From positions 1 to 63,719 of the IMG/VR virus record IMGVR_UViG_3300038441_001768: a stretch of 63,719 nucleotides of DNA. One strand, written 5' to 3'. The notes below the pieces were generated by a model, which worked only from the letters and a program-made list of their open reading frames with translations, was not told where the DNA came from and did no database searches. The stretch is from a virus. Both the position numbers and the translations under genes were made by a program. Below, piece after piece: positions 1 through 8,369 of the stretch (positions are counted from its first letter, which is position 1; the number at the start of each line of letters is the position of its first letter).

Positions 1-297
1 TGGGCCCCTGACCAGGTGTGGGTGGAGATTAAGCCGCCCAGCGATACATTCGACGATCCACGCTGGGCGGAGCTGGCCGAGGGGAGCGGGCTGATCGTCC
101 TCGTGCTGCGTGGCCTGCACCGGCGGGGCGACACCTGCGGGCGCGACCACATGGTGCGCTTCTGGCACCCGGAGGGCGTCGTGGCAGACGTCCCCCGGAT
201 GTGGACCGGACAGCGGTTCGCACCGGCGTGGGACGCCGCCTCGGCGGCCCGGTTCGACCGCCGCGCGCCCGCCGGCCGGAAGGGGAGGAGAACGTAA
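1..297 (+). CDS. 3' part of a gene of unknown function, possible ExK nuclease domain
   Basis: The frame is open from the first base, so the gene probably begins outside the window; a GTG at 16 is a possible but weak start. The visible start reads PDQVWVEIKPP, followed by alternating hydrophobic segments (GLIVLVLRGLH). A P-D...V-E-x-K-P arrangement is typical of the second half of PD-(D/E)xK or TnsA-like nuclease folds, which phages often keep beside replication genes. It lies 57 bp upstream of the primase-polymerase and is probably co-transcribed with it. The nuclease reading is an inference from a short motif. Confidence 0.55.
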   Translation, partial: WAPDQVWVEIKPPSDTFDDPRWAELAEGSGLIVLVLRGLHRRGDTCGRDHMVRFWHPEGVVADVPRMWTGQRFAPAWDAASAARFDRRAPAGRKGRRT

Positions 298-353
298 GTG
301 CCCACGCCCCAGCAGACCAAGGAAGCACGGACCAAGGAATCGAGGAACCACCG

Positions 354-3300
354 ATGACCACGTACGTGGACACGAACGCGGGGCAGGTGTCGGACCACCA
401 CCTGGCGGAGCTGGACGCCAGCGAGATCGCCCCGGAGCACCGCGAGGCACGCGGGTACGAGACGCTGTACGGCACCGACGAGGACCGCGCGAGGCTGCGC
501 GAGGAGTCCATCCCGGTGTGGGCCTGGCGCGAGGACACGGCCTTCCCCGGACTGTTCATCCCGATGTACCGGGTGACCGGCGAGCGGATCGGCGCGCAGT
601 TCAAGCCCGGCCAGCCGCAGCCGAACAGCAACGGCAGCGAGAGCAAGCCGGTGAAATACGCCACCCCCAAGGGCACCAAGCCGCGCCTGGACGTCCCGCC
701 GCTCATGGCGACAGCCGTCCGCGCCGGGGCCGCCCCGTTGTGGATCACTGAGGGTGTGAAGAAGGCCGACTCGCTCGCCTCCAAGGGCCTCGCGGCCATC
801 GCGCTCTCGGGCGTCTACAACTGGCGCAGCCGGCTGGGCACGCTCGGCGACTGGGAGGACATCCCGCTCAAGGGCCGGGTCGTGGTGATCTGTTTCGACT
901 CCGACGCCCGGCACAACTCCAACGTGCTGAACGCGATGCGCCGGCTCGGCATGTGGCTGGAGTCCAAGGGCGCCGCCGACATCCGGTACCTGATCGTTCC
1001 GCAAGAGGTCGACGGGACCGCCGTCAAGGGCGTGGACGACTACTTCCACGCGGGCGGCACGCTGGAGGGCCTGCGGGACGCGGCCACCTCCGAGATGCCT
1101 TCGGACAACAACCGCGACGCCGCGTTCAGTGACGCGGTCCTCGCCGACACGGTGTGCTCCGACGTCCTGGAGGGCCATTACCGGTGGGCCGCCGGTCTCG
1201 GGTGGATGCGCTGGGACGGCAAGGTGTGGACCGAGTGCACCGACGCCACGGTGATGGAGGAGATCCGACTGTGGGCCCTGGCCGGCTTCCAGCGGGTGCT
1301 GGAGAAGTGGCGCGCGGAGCCGAACAAGGACTTCCGTACCGAGCAGGAGGGGTGGCGCGGGGCCCTCGCCGCGTCCAAGCTGGGCAACCTGCTCAAGCTG
1401 TCCAGGGGCATCCTGGAGTCGGCCGCGACGGACTTCGACTACGACCCTGACGCGCTCAACTGCCAGAACGGCATCCTGGACCTGAAGACCGGCGTCCTCA
1501 CCCCGCACGACCCGGACCGGCTGATGACGAAGATCACCGGCTGCGACTACGTCCCCGCGACGTTCCACCCGGACTGGAAGCAGGCGCTGGAGGCGGTACC
1601 GGCGGCCGTGCTGGACTGGTTCCAGATGCGCATGGGCCAGTCCATCACCGGCCACACCCCGCCGGACGACCTGATCCTGATCCTCCAGGGCGGCGGGTCC
1701 AACGGGAAGGCGCTGGACACCGACACGCCGATGCTCACCGCCAACCGTGGCTGGACAACCATGGGCGACCTCGTGGCCGGTGACGAGGTGTACGGCCCGG
1801 ACGGGCAGCCCACAAAGGTCACGCACGCGTTCGACGTCCTGCACGGACGCCGCTGCTACCGGGTGACCACGACCGACGGACGGTCCGTCGTGGCTGACGC
1901 GGACCACCTGTGGACCGTCCGGCTGAGCAAGGGGACGAGCAAGCTCAACAGGCCACGGTGGGTCACGCTGACCACCGAACAGATGGTCCAGCGGGGCGTC
2001 TACGCCCGTACGGGAGGGGGCCGCGCGGGGCTTCGGTTCCGGCTGCCCGAACAGCAGCCGATCCAGTCCAAGCCAGTTGATCTGCCGTTTGACCCCTACG
2101 TGCTCGGTGCCTGGCTGGGGGACGGGGAGAGCGCGGGTAACCGCCTCACCTGCCACCCCGACGACGTTCAGATCGTCGAGGAGATCCGGGCAGCCGGCAT
2201 CCCGGTGCGAAGGCAGAACACCCCGTACGCGTGGGCTCTCGGGGACGGGGGCGGTCGTGGCAAGCGCAACGGCCAGTCCATCACCGAACAGCTCCGGTCC
2301 CTGGGCGTGCTGAACAACAAGCACATCCCGGAGCAGTACCTGGCCGGGTCCCAGGAGCAGCGCCTGGCGCTGCTTCAGGGACTCATGGACACCGACGGCT
2401 TCGCGTCTGCGGGGCAGGGTCAGGCCGTGTTCACGTCCACCCGCAAGTGTCTGGCAGACGGGGTGCTGTACCTGGCGCGGTCGCTGGGGTGGAAGGCGAC
2501 GGTAAAGGAGTCCGTGGCGACCCTGAAAGGCGTTGCCGTCGGTCCGAAGTGGATGGTCACGTGGACGCCGGGTCCTGATGGGTTGAACCCCTTCCGGCTG
2601 GCCCGCAAGGCCGGCCGCATCAGCGCCTCCCGCCCGCGCGTGCGCACCTCGGCGCCGAGCATCGCGGCCATCGAGAGGGTGGACTCCAGGCCGGTGCGCT
2701 GCATCACTGTGGACCGCGAGGACGCCCTGTACCTCGCCGGCCGGGACCTGGTCCCCACGCACAACTCTACCGTCATGGACGCCATCGCCAAGTCGGCCGG
2801 CAAGCGCGGCGGCTACCACACGGCTGTCGCCGACCGGGCGCTGCTCGGCAACGCGAGCGACAACCACCCCACCGAGATGATGGACTTCATGGGCGCTCGC
2901 CTCGCGGTGCTGGAGGAGACACCGGAGGCCAAGCGCCTGGACGTCAACCGGGCGAAAAAGTTGGCGGGCACCGACCAGATCACGGCCCGCAAGATGCGGC
3001 AGGACAGCGTCACCTTCTCCACGACGCACACGCTGATCATCAACACGAACCACAAGCCGCTGGTGGAGGAGTCCGATCACGGCACGTGGCGCCGGCTGGC
3101 CATGCTCGTCTTCCCGTACAAGTACTGCAAGCCGTGGGAGGCGTGCACGGGGCCCAACGACCGGCCGGGGGACCTGAACCTGCGCCAGCGGGTGAAGACC
3201 GACGAGCGGGTCACTGAGGCCGTCCTGGCGTGGCTGGTGGACGGGGCCCGCAAGTGGTACGCGGCCGACATGATCCTGCCCCCGCCGCCGGCGGAAGTGG

Positions 3301-5765
3301 CGGAGGCCACCCTGGAGTGGCGCCGGGAGTCGGACCTGGTGCTGTCCTTCATCGGGGACGTCCTGGAGTTCGACTGGGACTCCCACATCTACGCCCCGGA
3401 GCTGCGCGAGGCGTTCAACAAGTACCTGGCCGACAAGGGCCACCGGGAGTGGACGGACAGGACGTTCACCGCCCGATTCGGAAGCCACGACGAGTGCTCG
3501 CGGAACGGGGTCGCCCGGAAGCGGATCAAGACCCGCGAAGGGCGGTCCACGCTGGACCCGGGGCTCGCCGTACCCAATCCGTACTACGCGTGGCTGGGAA
3601 TCCGGTTCCAGGACCCGAACGGAAACGGCCAGCTCAGCGAGGGTGAGGACAACCCGGTACCGTCGGTACCCTCTTCTCCCGTTAACAATGAAATCGGCCC
3701 TCGTATAGGAGGAACAGGAGAACACGGTACCGACGGTACCGGCCCTCGAACCGCCCCCGGAGGGGACCCTTTCGGAGGTGATCCGTTCGCGGAAGCGGAA
3801 GCCGATCACGCGCCCGTGGCCACCGTCCCCGCCCCGTCCCCGCCGCCGGCCGCCGAGACCGTGCCCCCGCGCGCCGGCGGGTCCGTCGGGTTCGACATCG
3901 AGTCGCACAGCGCCAAGCGACTGTTCGTTCACAAGGACATCGGCGGCGACCCGTACACCCGGCTGTCCGGCTACGTCACCGAGGACGGGACCGAGGTCGT
4001 CGTCAACTCCGTGGACGAGCTGATCCGGCGCCTGGAGGACGCGGACGAGATCTACGGTCACAACCTGCTCGGGTTCGACCTGATGGCCCTCGCCCGCCAC
4101 CACGGCGCCGACTACGACAAGCTGGCCGCCAAGACGGTGGACACCCTGCGGTGGGCGCAGACCATCGACCCGCCCGGCGCCGCGCACGAGAAGCCGTGGG
4201 CGGCCAAGGGCTATTACGGTCTGGACGGCCTCGCCGCCCGGCTCGGCATGTCGGGCAAGACCGACGACCTGAAGGCCCTCGCCCTCAAGCACGCCCCCGA
4301 GGAGATCGACGGGCGCAAGCTGAGCACCGAGGAGCGGTTGGAGATCGGTTTCGGACGTATCCCCGCCGACGACCCGGAGTACCGCGCCTACTTCAGCGGC
4401 GACCTGAAGGCGACCCGGGGCGTGCGGCGCGCCCTGGGCGAGCCGACGGACTACGTCAGGCGTGAGATGCGCGTGGCGCACATCCAGCACCGGCCGACCC
4501 TGACCGGGTGGAAGGTGGACGTCCCCGTCCTGCGCGAGATGGTGCAGGCGGAGGCGGACAAGCGGCAGGAGTCGCTGGAGTGGCTGCACGAGAACTGCGG
4601 CGTGCCGCTGACCCGCTCCGTCGGCAAGGGCCGGGGCAAGAACAGGGTGTTCACCGACGAGCCGGTGAAGTCGCCGCTGTCCACCACCGAGGGCCGTGGG
4701 GCGGTCATCGCCGCGTTCGCCGACCGGGGCGCCAACTTCTACCCCAAGACGGCCTCCGGACTGATCAGCCTCAACAAGGATGCGCTGGGCGAGTCGTCGT
4801 ACATGGTGGGCAAGGGCGCGAACGCCCGGACGGTCCCGGCGATGCTCAACCCCAACGTGCTGCGCACCTTCGCCGAGGGCGGCGCCGACGTGGACGCGCT
4901 GCGCGAGATGTGCGGCCACATCGTCACCGTGACCTCCACGGTCCAGAAGTACCAGGAGATCCTGGACCACCTCGTCGGCGACCGGGTCCACCCGCAGGTC
5001 GGTGACCTTCAGGGGTCGGGCCGGTGGGCGTACGTCCGCCCGTCGGTGACCAACATCGGCAAGCGTGGCGGCAAGGTGGGCCAGCGCCGCCCGCTCATCG
5101 CCGACGACGGACACCTGCTGATCTGTTTCGACATGGACCAGGTCGACATGCGCGCCATCGCCGGCCACTGCCAGGACCCGGCGTACATGCAGAACTTCGC
5201 GCCCGGAGCCGACGCGCACAGCATGATCGCCGAGGCAGTGTTCGGCCGGGCCGACGGCGAGTGGCGCGACAACGCCAAGCGCATCGGCCACGGCTGGAAC
5301 TACGGCATGGGTGTGAAGGGCATCGCCAACTCCGGTGTGGAGATGGAGCTGGCGCAGAAGTTCGACGACCAGATGAACGCCCAGTACCCGGTGCTGTGCG
5401 CCTGGCGGAACGAGGTGCGCGAGCGGGGCGCGGCCGGACAGATGCTCGACAACGGGTTCGGCCGGCTCATGCGCTGCAACCCGGACCGCGCGTGGACGCA
5501 GGCGCCCGCGCTCATGGGCCAGGGCGGCGCCCGGGACATCATGTGCACGGGCCTGCTGCGCCTGACCGACATGCTGCCCGAGGCCCTGGAGTGGCTGCGC
5601 TGCGTCGTCCACGACGAGGTGGTCCTGAGCGTCCCCGAGCACCTGGTGGACGGCGTCCGGGAGGCCGTGCTGGAGGCGTTCACGTTCGAGTTCAAGGGCG
5701 TGCCGATCACGGCCGGTGCGAGCAAGGCGGCCCGGTCGTGGGACGCCTGCTACGCGAAGGACTGA
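354..5765 (+). CDS. Fused primase-helicase-family A DNA polymerase, intein-containing
   Basis: A 1803-residue replication protein; about 1451 residues after intein removal. In order: a Toprim/DUF3854-like primase region (GVKKAD near residue 134, VVICFDSDA near 180); a D5-type SF3 helicase with Walker A GGGSNGK-S/T (residues 447-452, interrupted by the intein after K) and an INTNHKP sensor near 895; a Gly/Pro-rich linker (about 1100-1178); a DEDD 3'-5' exonuclease (FDIES near 1180, YGHNLLGFD near 1230); and a PolA polymerase with motif A DMDQVDMR (about 1593), motif B KRIGHGWNYG (about 1642) and motif C VHDE (about 1751). The ATG at 354 is preferred to the upstream in-frame ATG at 201 because it follows GAGGAACC and avoids a long overlap with the preceding gene. 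A primase, helicase and polymerase in one chain would be a self-contained replisome core. The linker DNA contains an 85-bp inverted-repeat element. Confidence 0.93.
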   Translation: MTTYVDTNAGQVSDHHLAELDASEIAPEHREARGYETLYGTDEDRARLREESIPVWAWREDTAFPGLFIPMYRVTGERIGAQFKPGQPQPNSNGSESKPVKYATPKGTKPRLDVPPLMATAVRAGAAPLWITEGVKKADSLASKGLAAIALSGVYNWRSRLGTLGDWEDIPLKGRVVVICFDSDARHNSNVLNAMRRLGMWLESKGAADIRYLIVPQEVDGTAVKGVDDYFHAGGTLEGLRDAATSEMPSDNNRDAAFSDAVLADTVCSDVLEGHYRWAAGLGWMRWDGKVWTECTDATVMEEIRLWALAGFQRVLEKWRAEPNKDFRTEQEGWRGALAASKLGNLLKLSRGILESAATDFDYDPDALNCQNGILDLKTGVLTPHDPDRLMTKITGCDYVPATFHPDWKQALEAVPAAVLDWFQMRMGQSITGHTPPDDLILILQGGGSNGKALDTDTPMLTANRGWTTMGDLVAGDEVYGPDGQPTKVTHAFDVLHGRRCYRVTTTDGRSVVADADHLWTVRLSKGTSKLNRPRWVTLTTEQMVQRGVYARTGGGRAGLRFRLPEQQPIQSKPVDLPFDPYVLGAWLGDGESAGNRLTCHPDDVQIVEEIRAAGIPVRRQNTPYAWALGDGGGRGKRNGQSITEQLRSLGVLNNKHIPEQYLAGSQEQRLALLQGLMDTDGFASAGQGQAVFTSTRKCLADGVLYLARSLGWKATVKESVATLKGVAVGPKWMVTWTPGPDGLNPFRLARKAGRISASRPRVRTSAPSIAAIERVDSRPVRCITVDREDALYLAGRDLVPTHNSTVMDAIAKSAGKRGGYHTAVADRALLGNASDNHPTEMMDFMGARLAVLEETPEAKRLDVNRAKKLAGTDQITARKMRQDSVTFSTTHTLIINTNHKPLVEESDHGTWRRLAMLVFPYKYCKPWEACTGPNDRPGDLNLRQRVKTDERVTEAVLAWLVDGARKWYAADMILPPPPAEVAEATLEWRRESDLVLSFIGDVLEFDWDSHIYAPELREAFNKYLADKGHREWTDRTFTARFGSHDECSRNGVARKRIKTREGRSTLDPGLAVPNPYYAWLGIRFQDPNGNGQLSEGEDNPVPSVPSSPVNNEIGPRIGGTGEHGTDGTGPRTAPGGDPFGGDPFAEAEADHAPVATVPAPSPPPAAETVPPRAGGSVGFDIESHSAKRLFVHKDIGGDPYTRLSGYVTEDGTEVVVNSVDELIRRLEDADEIYGHNLLGFDLMALARHHGADYDKLAAKTVDTLRWAQTIDPPGAAHEKPWAAKGYYGLDGLAARLGMSGKTDDLKALALKHAPEEIDGRKLSTEERLEIGFGRIPADDPEYRAYFSGDLKATRGVRRALGEPTDYVRREMRVAHIQHRPTLTGWKVDVPVLREMVQAEADKRQESLEWLHENCGVPLTRSVGKGRGKNRVFTDEPVKSPLSTTEGRGAVIAAFADRGANFYPKTASGLISLNKDALGESSYMVGKGANARTVPAMLNPNVLRTFAEGGADVDALREMCGHIVTVTSTVQKYQEILDHLVGDRVHPQVGDLQGSGRWAYVRPSVTNIGKRGGKVGQRRPLIADDGHLLICFDMDQVDMRAIAGHCQDPAYMQNFAPGADAHSMIAEAVFGRADGEWRDNAKRIGHGWNYGMGVKGIANSGVEMELAQKFDDQMNAQYPVLCAWRNEVRERGAAGQMLDNGFGRLMRCNPDRAWTQAPALMGQGGARDIMCTGLLRLTDMLPEALEWLRCVVHDEVVLSVPEHLVDGVREAVLEAFTFEFKGVPITAGASKAARSWDACYAKD
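1710..2765 (+). mobile_element. Class 3-like (WCT) intein with LAGLIDADG endonuclease, in the helicase P-loop
   Basis: A 352-residue in-frame insertion between K452 of GGGSNGK and the Ser-Thr that completes the P-loop. It starts with Ala (ALDTDTPM) rather than Cys or Ser and ends VPTHN before Ser. The triad typical of class 3 inteins is visible: Trp in block B (DADHLWTV), Cys in block F (VRCITVD) and Thr in block G (VPTHN). The centre holds two LAGLIDADG-like motifs (VLGAWLGDG and LLQGLMDTDG), so it is a full intein with a homing endonuclease. Splicing is needed to restore helicase ATP binding. Assignment to class 3 is from these motifs only. Confidence 0.9.
3656..3740. repeat. 85-bp inverted-repeat element, copy A (inside polymerase linker)
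   Basis: The outer arms GGTACCGTCGGTACC (3656-3670) and GGTACCGACGGTACC (3726-3740) are exact reverse complements and each is nearly palindromic. The complementarity continues inward, giving about 24-bp arms with 22 matches. The 55-bp core contains GTTAAC and a TATA. A second copy with the same 15-55-15 geometry and a similar core lies at 47888-47972. Here the element is translated as part of the low-complexity linker between helicase and exonuclease. Confidence 0.8.
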
Positions 5766-5770
5766 GCGCC

Positions 5771-5977
5771 GTGACTGACATGGTGATCGGAACGGAGATG
5801 TGCCCGGCGTGCGGCCGGGTGGTGTGGCTGGTCCGGTTGCACGCCGGCCCGGCGTACTCGCACCTCGGCGTCGGGCCGTGCCTCGGGGACTCGTTCCTTC
5901 CGGTGCGTGACGCCGAGGCGGTACGCCGCATCCGCGAGCGCGGCGGCGAGCGGCTGCGGCTGGCGGCCCACCCGTGA
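5771..5977 (+). CDS. Small cysteine-containing protein, unknown function
   Basis: A 68-residue protein starting at GTG 5771, nine bases after a GAAGGA inside the end of the polymerase gene; an ATG at 5780 is an alternative. One CPAC knuckle near residue 11 and a further Cys (GPCLG) suggest a small zinc or metal site, and the C-terminal third is Arg-rich. It follows the polymerase stop by 5 bp and is probably in the same transcript. No function recognised. Confidence 0.65.
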   Translation: MTDMVIGTEMCPACGRVVWLVRLHAGPAYSHLGVGPCLGDSFLPVRDAEAVRRIRERGGERLRLAAHP

Positions 5978-6003
5978 ACGGGCGCCGGGACGGCTCCGAG
6001 GGG

Positions 6004-6040
6004 TTGTCCCGGCACCGTCGACAGTGGTTTAATTAAATCG
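6004..6040 (+). promoter_or_regulatory. Early promoter/operator, conserved phage family (P1)
   Basis: TTGTCC (6004-6009), 18 bp, then TTTAAT (6028-6033) in the extended context TGGTTTAATTAAATC. The same arrangement precedes seven other early units in both orientations. The -10 sits inside an imperfect 18-bp dyad, so a repressor operator is likely. It drives the gene at 6112 and those after it. Confidence 0.75.
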
Positions 6041-6111
6041 AGTGGTCCGGGTCGTTCGGCGATTCACCGGCGGCCCGGTTCACTGACCAAGGAGTCGAGG
6101 AAGGCAGGGCC

Positions 6112-6453
6112 ATGGACTACTTCCAGAAGGAAGCCGCCGAGCGCCAGCGGGACATCGACGCGGCCCGTCGGTGGGCCGAGGGCGCCGGGAAGAACACCCG
6201 CGACGGGTTCCCCGAGTGGTGCGGGAATACCGGTCGGAACGGCGACTACGCGGCGGCGCACGCCGTGTGGCTGACGTCGCCGGCCCGCATCGAGCGGTGG
6301 GCCGAACGCAGCGGCATCTTCGTCGGCAAGGGCTTCGCCCGGTGGTACCTCGGGGAGGGCCGCACCGACACCTTCGCGGACGCCTACGAGATCTACCGCG
6401 CCATGGTGCACGCCGAGGCCGAGGCAGCCCGAGTGCAGCGGACGGAGGCCTGA
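6112..6453 (+). CDS. Hypothetical early protein
   Basis: A 113-residue soluble, acidic, helix-rich protein with many Trp and Ala residues (DGFPEWCGNTG near 40, GFARWYLGEG near 80). The two halves have a similar spacing of W/G motifs, which hints at a weak internal repeat. First gene after promoter P1; its leader carries GACCAAGGAG and GAGGAAGG. No family recognised. Confidence 0.7.
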   Translation: MDYFQKEAAERQRDIDAARRWAEGAGKNTRDGFPEWCGNTGRNGDYAAAHAVWLTSPARIERWAERSGIFVGKGFARWYLGEGRTDTFADAYEIYRAMVHAEAEAARVQRTEA

Positions 6454-6455
6454 CC

Positions 6456-7151
6456 ATGACGACGACACTGGAAGCCCTGGCCACCGGGGCGAAGCACGAC
6501 CCGGCGATACTCCTGCCGAACCTGTGGTCCGAGCTGCTGCGCTGCGTCGAGGCCATGTGCCCGTGCGGCAACACGGCGCGCGTCGACCGTGGCGGCACGC
6601 TGGGCACGCACGAGCCGAAGTCGACGTGGGACATCGACGGCCAGCGCCGTCCGGCGATCCGGGACGCAACCGGCATCGGGTGGACCTGCCGTTACAGCGG
6701 CCGGACCGCCACCCTGGACGCAGCCCTGGAACGCGACAACGTCCTGACCCCGGCCGAGAAGCACGCACGGGACACCACGGAGCGCAGGCTCCGGGCGGGC
6801 ATCACGGACACGGCGCCCGAGGGCTACGCACTGCCGAAGCCGGTCGCCGGCCTGTTCGCGCTCGCCGAGGCCAACGGCTGGACCACGCAGCAGGCGTGGG
6901 CGCCGCGCGACGACGGCTTCGCCCTGAATCTCCGGGTGGGCCGGGCGGCCGACGAGGGCCGGCGCTGGCAGTACGACCTGACGTACTTCGTCGCCCCTGG
7001 CGTCGCCCGCCGGACCCAGTTCGGGCTGAGCGTCACCCCGGACCGCCCGGCCCCGCACGACACCCCGTCCCTCAAGGCCATCCGGGCCGTCGTCGAGGCC
7101 ATCCGGGCCGTCGTCGAGGCCAACCCGGTACCGGCGGAGGACGCTGCGTGA
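6456..7151 (+). CDS. Hypothetical protein with tandem C-terminal repeat
   Basis: A 231-residue protein starting at ATG 6456, two bases after the previous stop. A CPCG knuckle near residue 36 and a later Cys suggest a small metal site; residues 130-200 look like a compact alpha/beta domain. The C-terminus repeats AIRAVVE twice because of a 21-bp tandem duplication (7077-7118). Function not recognised; early-operon position. Confidence 0.7.
   Translation: MTTTLEALATGAKHDPAILLPNLWSELLRCVEAMCPCGNTARVDRGGTLGTHEPKSTWDIDGQRRPAIRDATGIGWTCRYSGRTATLDAALERDNVLTPAEKHARDTTERRLRAGITDTAPEGYALPKPVAGLFALAEANGWTTQQAWAPRDDGFALNLRVGRAADEGRRWQYDLTYFVAPGVARRTQFGLSVTPDRPAPHDTPSLKAIRAVVEAIRAVVEANPVPAEDAA
7077..7118 (+). 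repeat. 21-bp tandem repeat in coding sequence
   Basis: Two exact 21-bp units (GCCATCCGGGCCGTCGTCGA plus G) followed by the first bases of a third. Each encodes a seven-residue helix-like unit AIRAVVE. The exact identity implies recent slippage or duplication. Confidence 0.9.
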
Positions 7152-7369
7152 CAACGCGGCTGGCGCACACGCGTATCGCGGCCTCGCCAACCGACTGCAC
7201 CGCCTGCGCGCGGATGGACCCGTCCCGGGCGTTCTGCGGCCTGTGCCGCGCGACCCGGGGCCTGCCCGCCTGCTGGCGGTGCGGCGACAAGCGATGGACC
7301 GTGACGAACGACCGATGGGGTCGGTGCCCCTGCGCCACCCCGACCAAGGAAGCGAGGAACGAGGAATGA
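7148..7369 (+). CDS. Small zinc-ribbon-like protein
   Basis: A 73-residue protein, GTG start overlapping the preceding stop by 4 bp. It has four Cys pairs or near pairs (CTAC, CGLC, CWRC, CPC), enough for two zinc knuckles, and is otherwise short and basic. Tight coupling to its neighbours puts it in the P1 early operon. Possible nucleic-acid or protein binder; function not known. Confidence 0.65.
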   Translation: MTTRLAHTRIAASPTDCTACARMDPSRAFCGLCRATRGLPACWRCGDKRWTVTNDRWGRCPCATPTKEARNEE

Positions 7370-7989
7370 GCAACGACAAGGGTCACGGCTACGACTGGAG
7401 CGACCTGCGCGACAGGCCTGCCCGGGAACTGGCGGTCGGCGACACGTTCGTGTCCGGCCTGGGCGCGTTCACGGCGTACTTCACGGGCCGGGACGGACGC
7501 GTGCGCCCCGCCATGGGCTGCGAGCCGCCCGGCGGCACCGCGTGGACCGTCACGGCCCGGGACGGCAACGACACCACCTGCCGGGGCCACGACGGCCGTA
7601 CGGAGTCGCAGGAGATCCCGGACGGCGCCCGCGTGCTGCTGGTCGTCCCGCCCGAGCCGGTCGGCACCGTGCTGGCGGTCAACTCCCACCGGGCGGCCGA
7701 CCGGCTGAAGCGGGCGCTGGGGCGCAAGCCGGCCGCGTACTACGACAAGGCGATGAGGCGAGGCGGCAAGTTCGTCGTGCTGTACGGCGACGACGTGGCG
7801 ACGGCGCTGGAGATCACGTCGGTCACCCGGACCCGGTTGAAGCCCGAGGACGTCGCGCTGTGCCTCAGCAGCCGGACGACGGTGGACGACGACGGCCTGC
7901 GCGTCACCTACGACGACTCGGAGCACGCCCGGCGCGAGGCGGACCGTGCGGCCGGCCGGCGGACCGGGGAAGCGAGGGCCGACGCGTGA
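7366..7989 (+). CDS. Hypothetical early protein
   Basis: A 207-residue protein, ATG 7366 preceded by GACCAAGGAAGCGAGGAACGAGGA and overlapping the previous stop. The N-terminal half reads as a small beta-rich domain (PARELAVGDTFVSGLGAF, then GARVLLVVPP); residues 105-190 form a basic alpha/beta segment (RAADRLKRALG, KFVVLYGDDVATAL). No catalytic motif visible. The next gene starts inside its stop. Confidence 0.7.
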   Translation: MSNDKGHGYDWSDLRDRPARELAVGDTFVSGLGAFTAYFTGRDGRVRPAMGCEPPGGTAWTVTARDGNDTTCRGHDGRTESQEIPDGARVLLVVPPEPVGTVLAVNSHRAADRLKRALGRKPAAYYDKAMRRGGKFVVLYGDDVATALEITSVTRTRLKPEDVALCLSSRTTVDDDGLRVTYDDSEHARREADRAAGRRTGEARADA

Positions 7990-8369
7990 GCGTCCACCTG
8001 GAGTGCGACCGCTGCGGGTTCCAGGAACAGACGTCCAGCGTGATGCTGTTCGCCGGGACCGTGGGCCCCGGCATCCCGACGGCGCGTCCCGAGCTGCCGG
8101 ACGGCTGGACACGGTCCCGGCTCCCGGCCGAGGACGGTTCGGCGTGGGACCGGGAGCTGTGCCCCGGCTGCAAGGCGGAACTGCTGCGGTTCATGGCCGG
8201 CGCCCCGGTCGTCGACATCCGGTCGGTGTCGGAGCAGTCGGCTGTCTGCCGTGGGTGCGGGCACCTCGTCCACCAGGGCACGGAGTGCCCGGCACTCACG
8301 ATGCCGGACGGGCCGGGCCCCGCGCGCACCTGCGGATGCAAGGCGGAGGGAGTGGGGACCGATGGCTGA
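7986..8369 (+). CDS. Cysteine-rich early protein, probable zinc-binding
   Basis: A 127-residue protein from GTG 7986 (4-bp overlap). Three Cys pairs, CDRC near residue 8, CPGC near 59 and CRGC near 87, plus a terminal CGC, suggest a multi-zinc fold resembling the cysteine-rich small proteins common in actinophage early regions. Function unknown. Confidence 0.65.
   Translation: MSVHLECDRCGFQEQTSSVMLFAGTVGPGIPTARPELPDGWTRSRLPAEDGSAWDRELCPGCKAELLRFMAGAPVVDIRSVSEQSAVCRGCGHLVHQGTECPALTMPDGPGPARTCGCKAEGVGTDG

Noticed and set aside
201-353. 51-residue N-terminal extension of the primase-polymerase
   Set aside because: Would overlap the preceding gene; ATG 354 has the ribosome site and the family-like start.
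3656-3740. Dismissing copy A as chance restriction-site-like palindromes
   Set aside because: The identical 55-bp spacing and similar core in copy B make chance unlikely, so it was kept as a finding.
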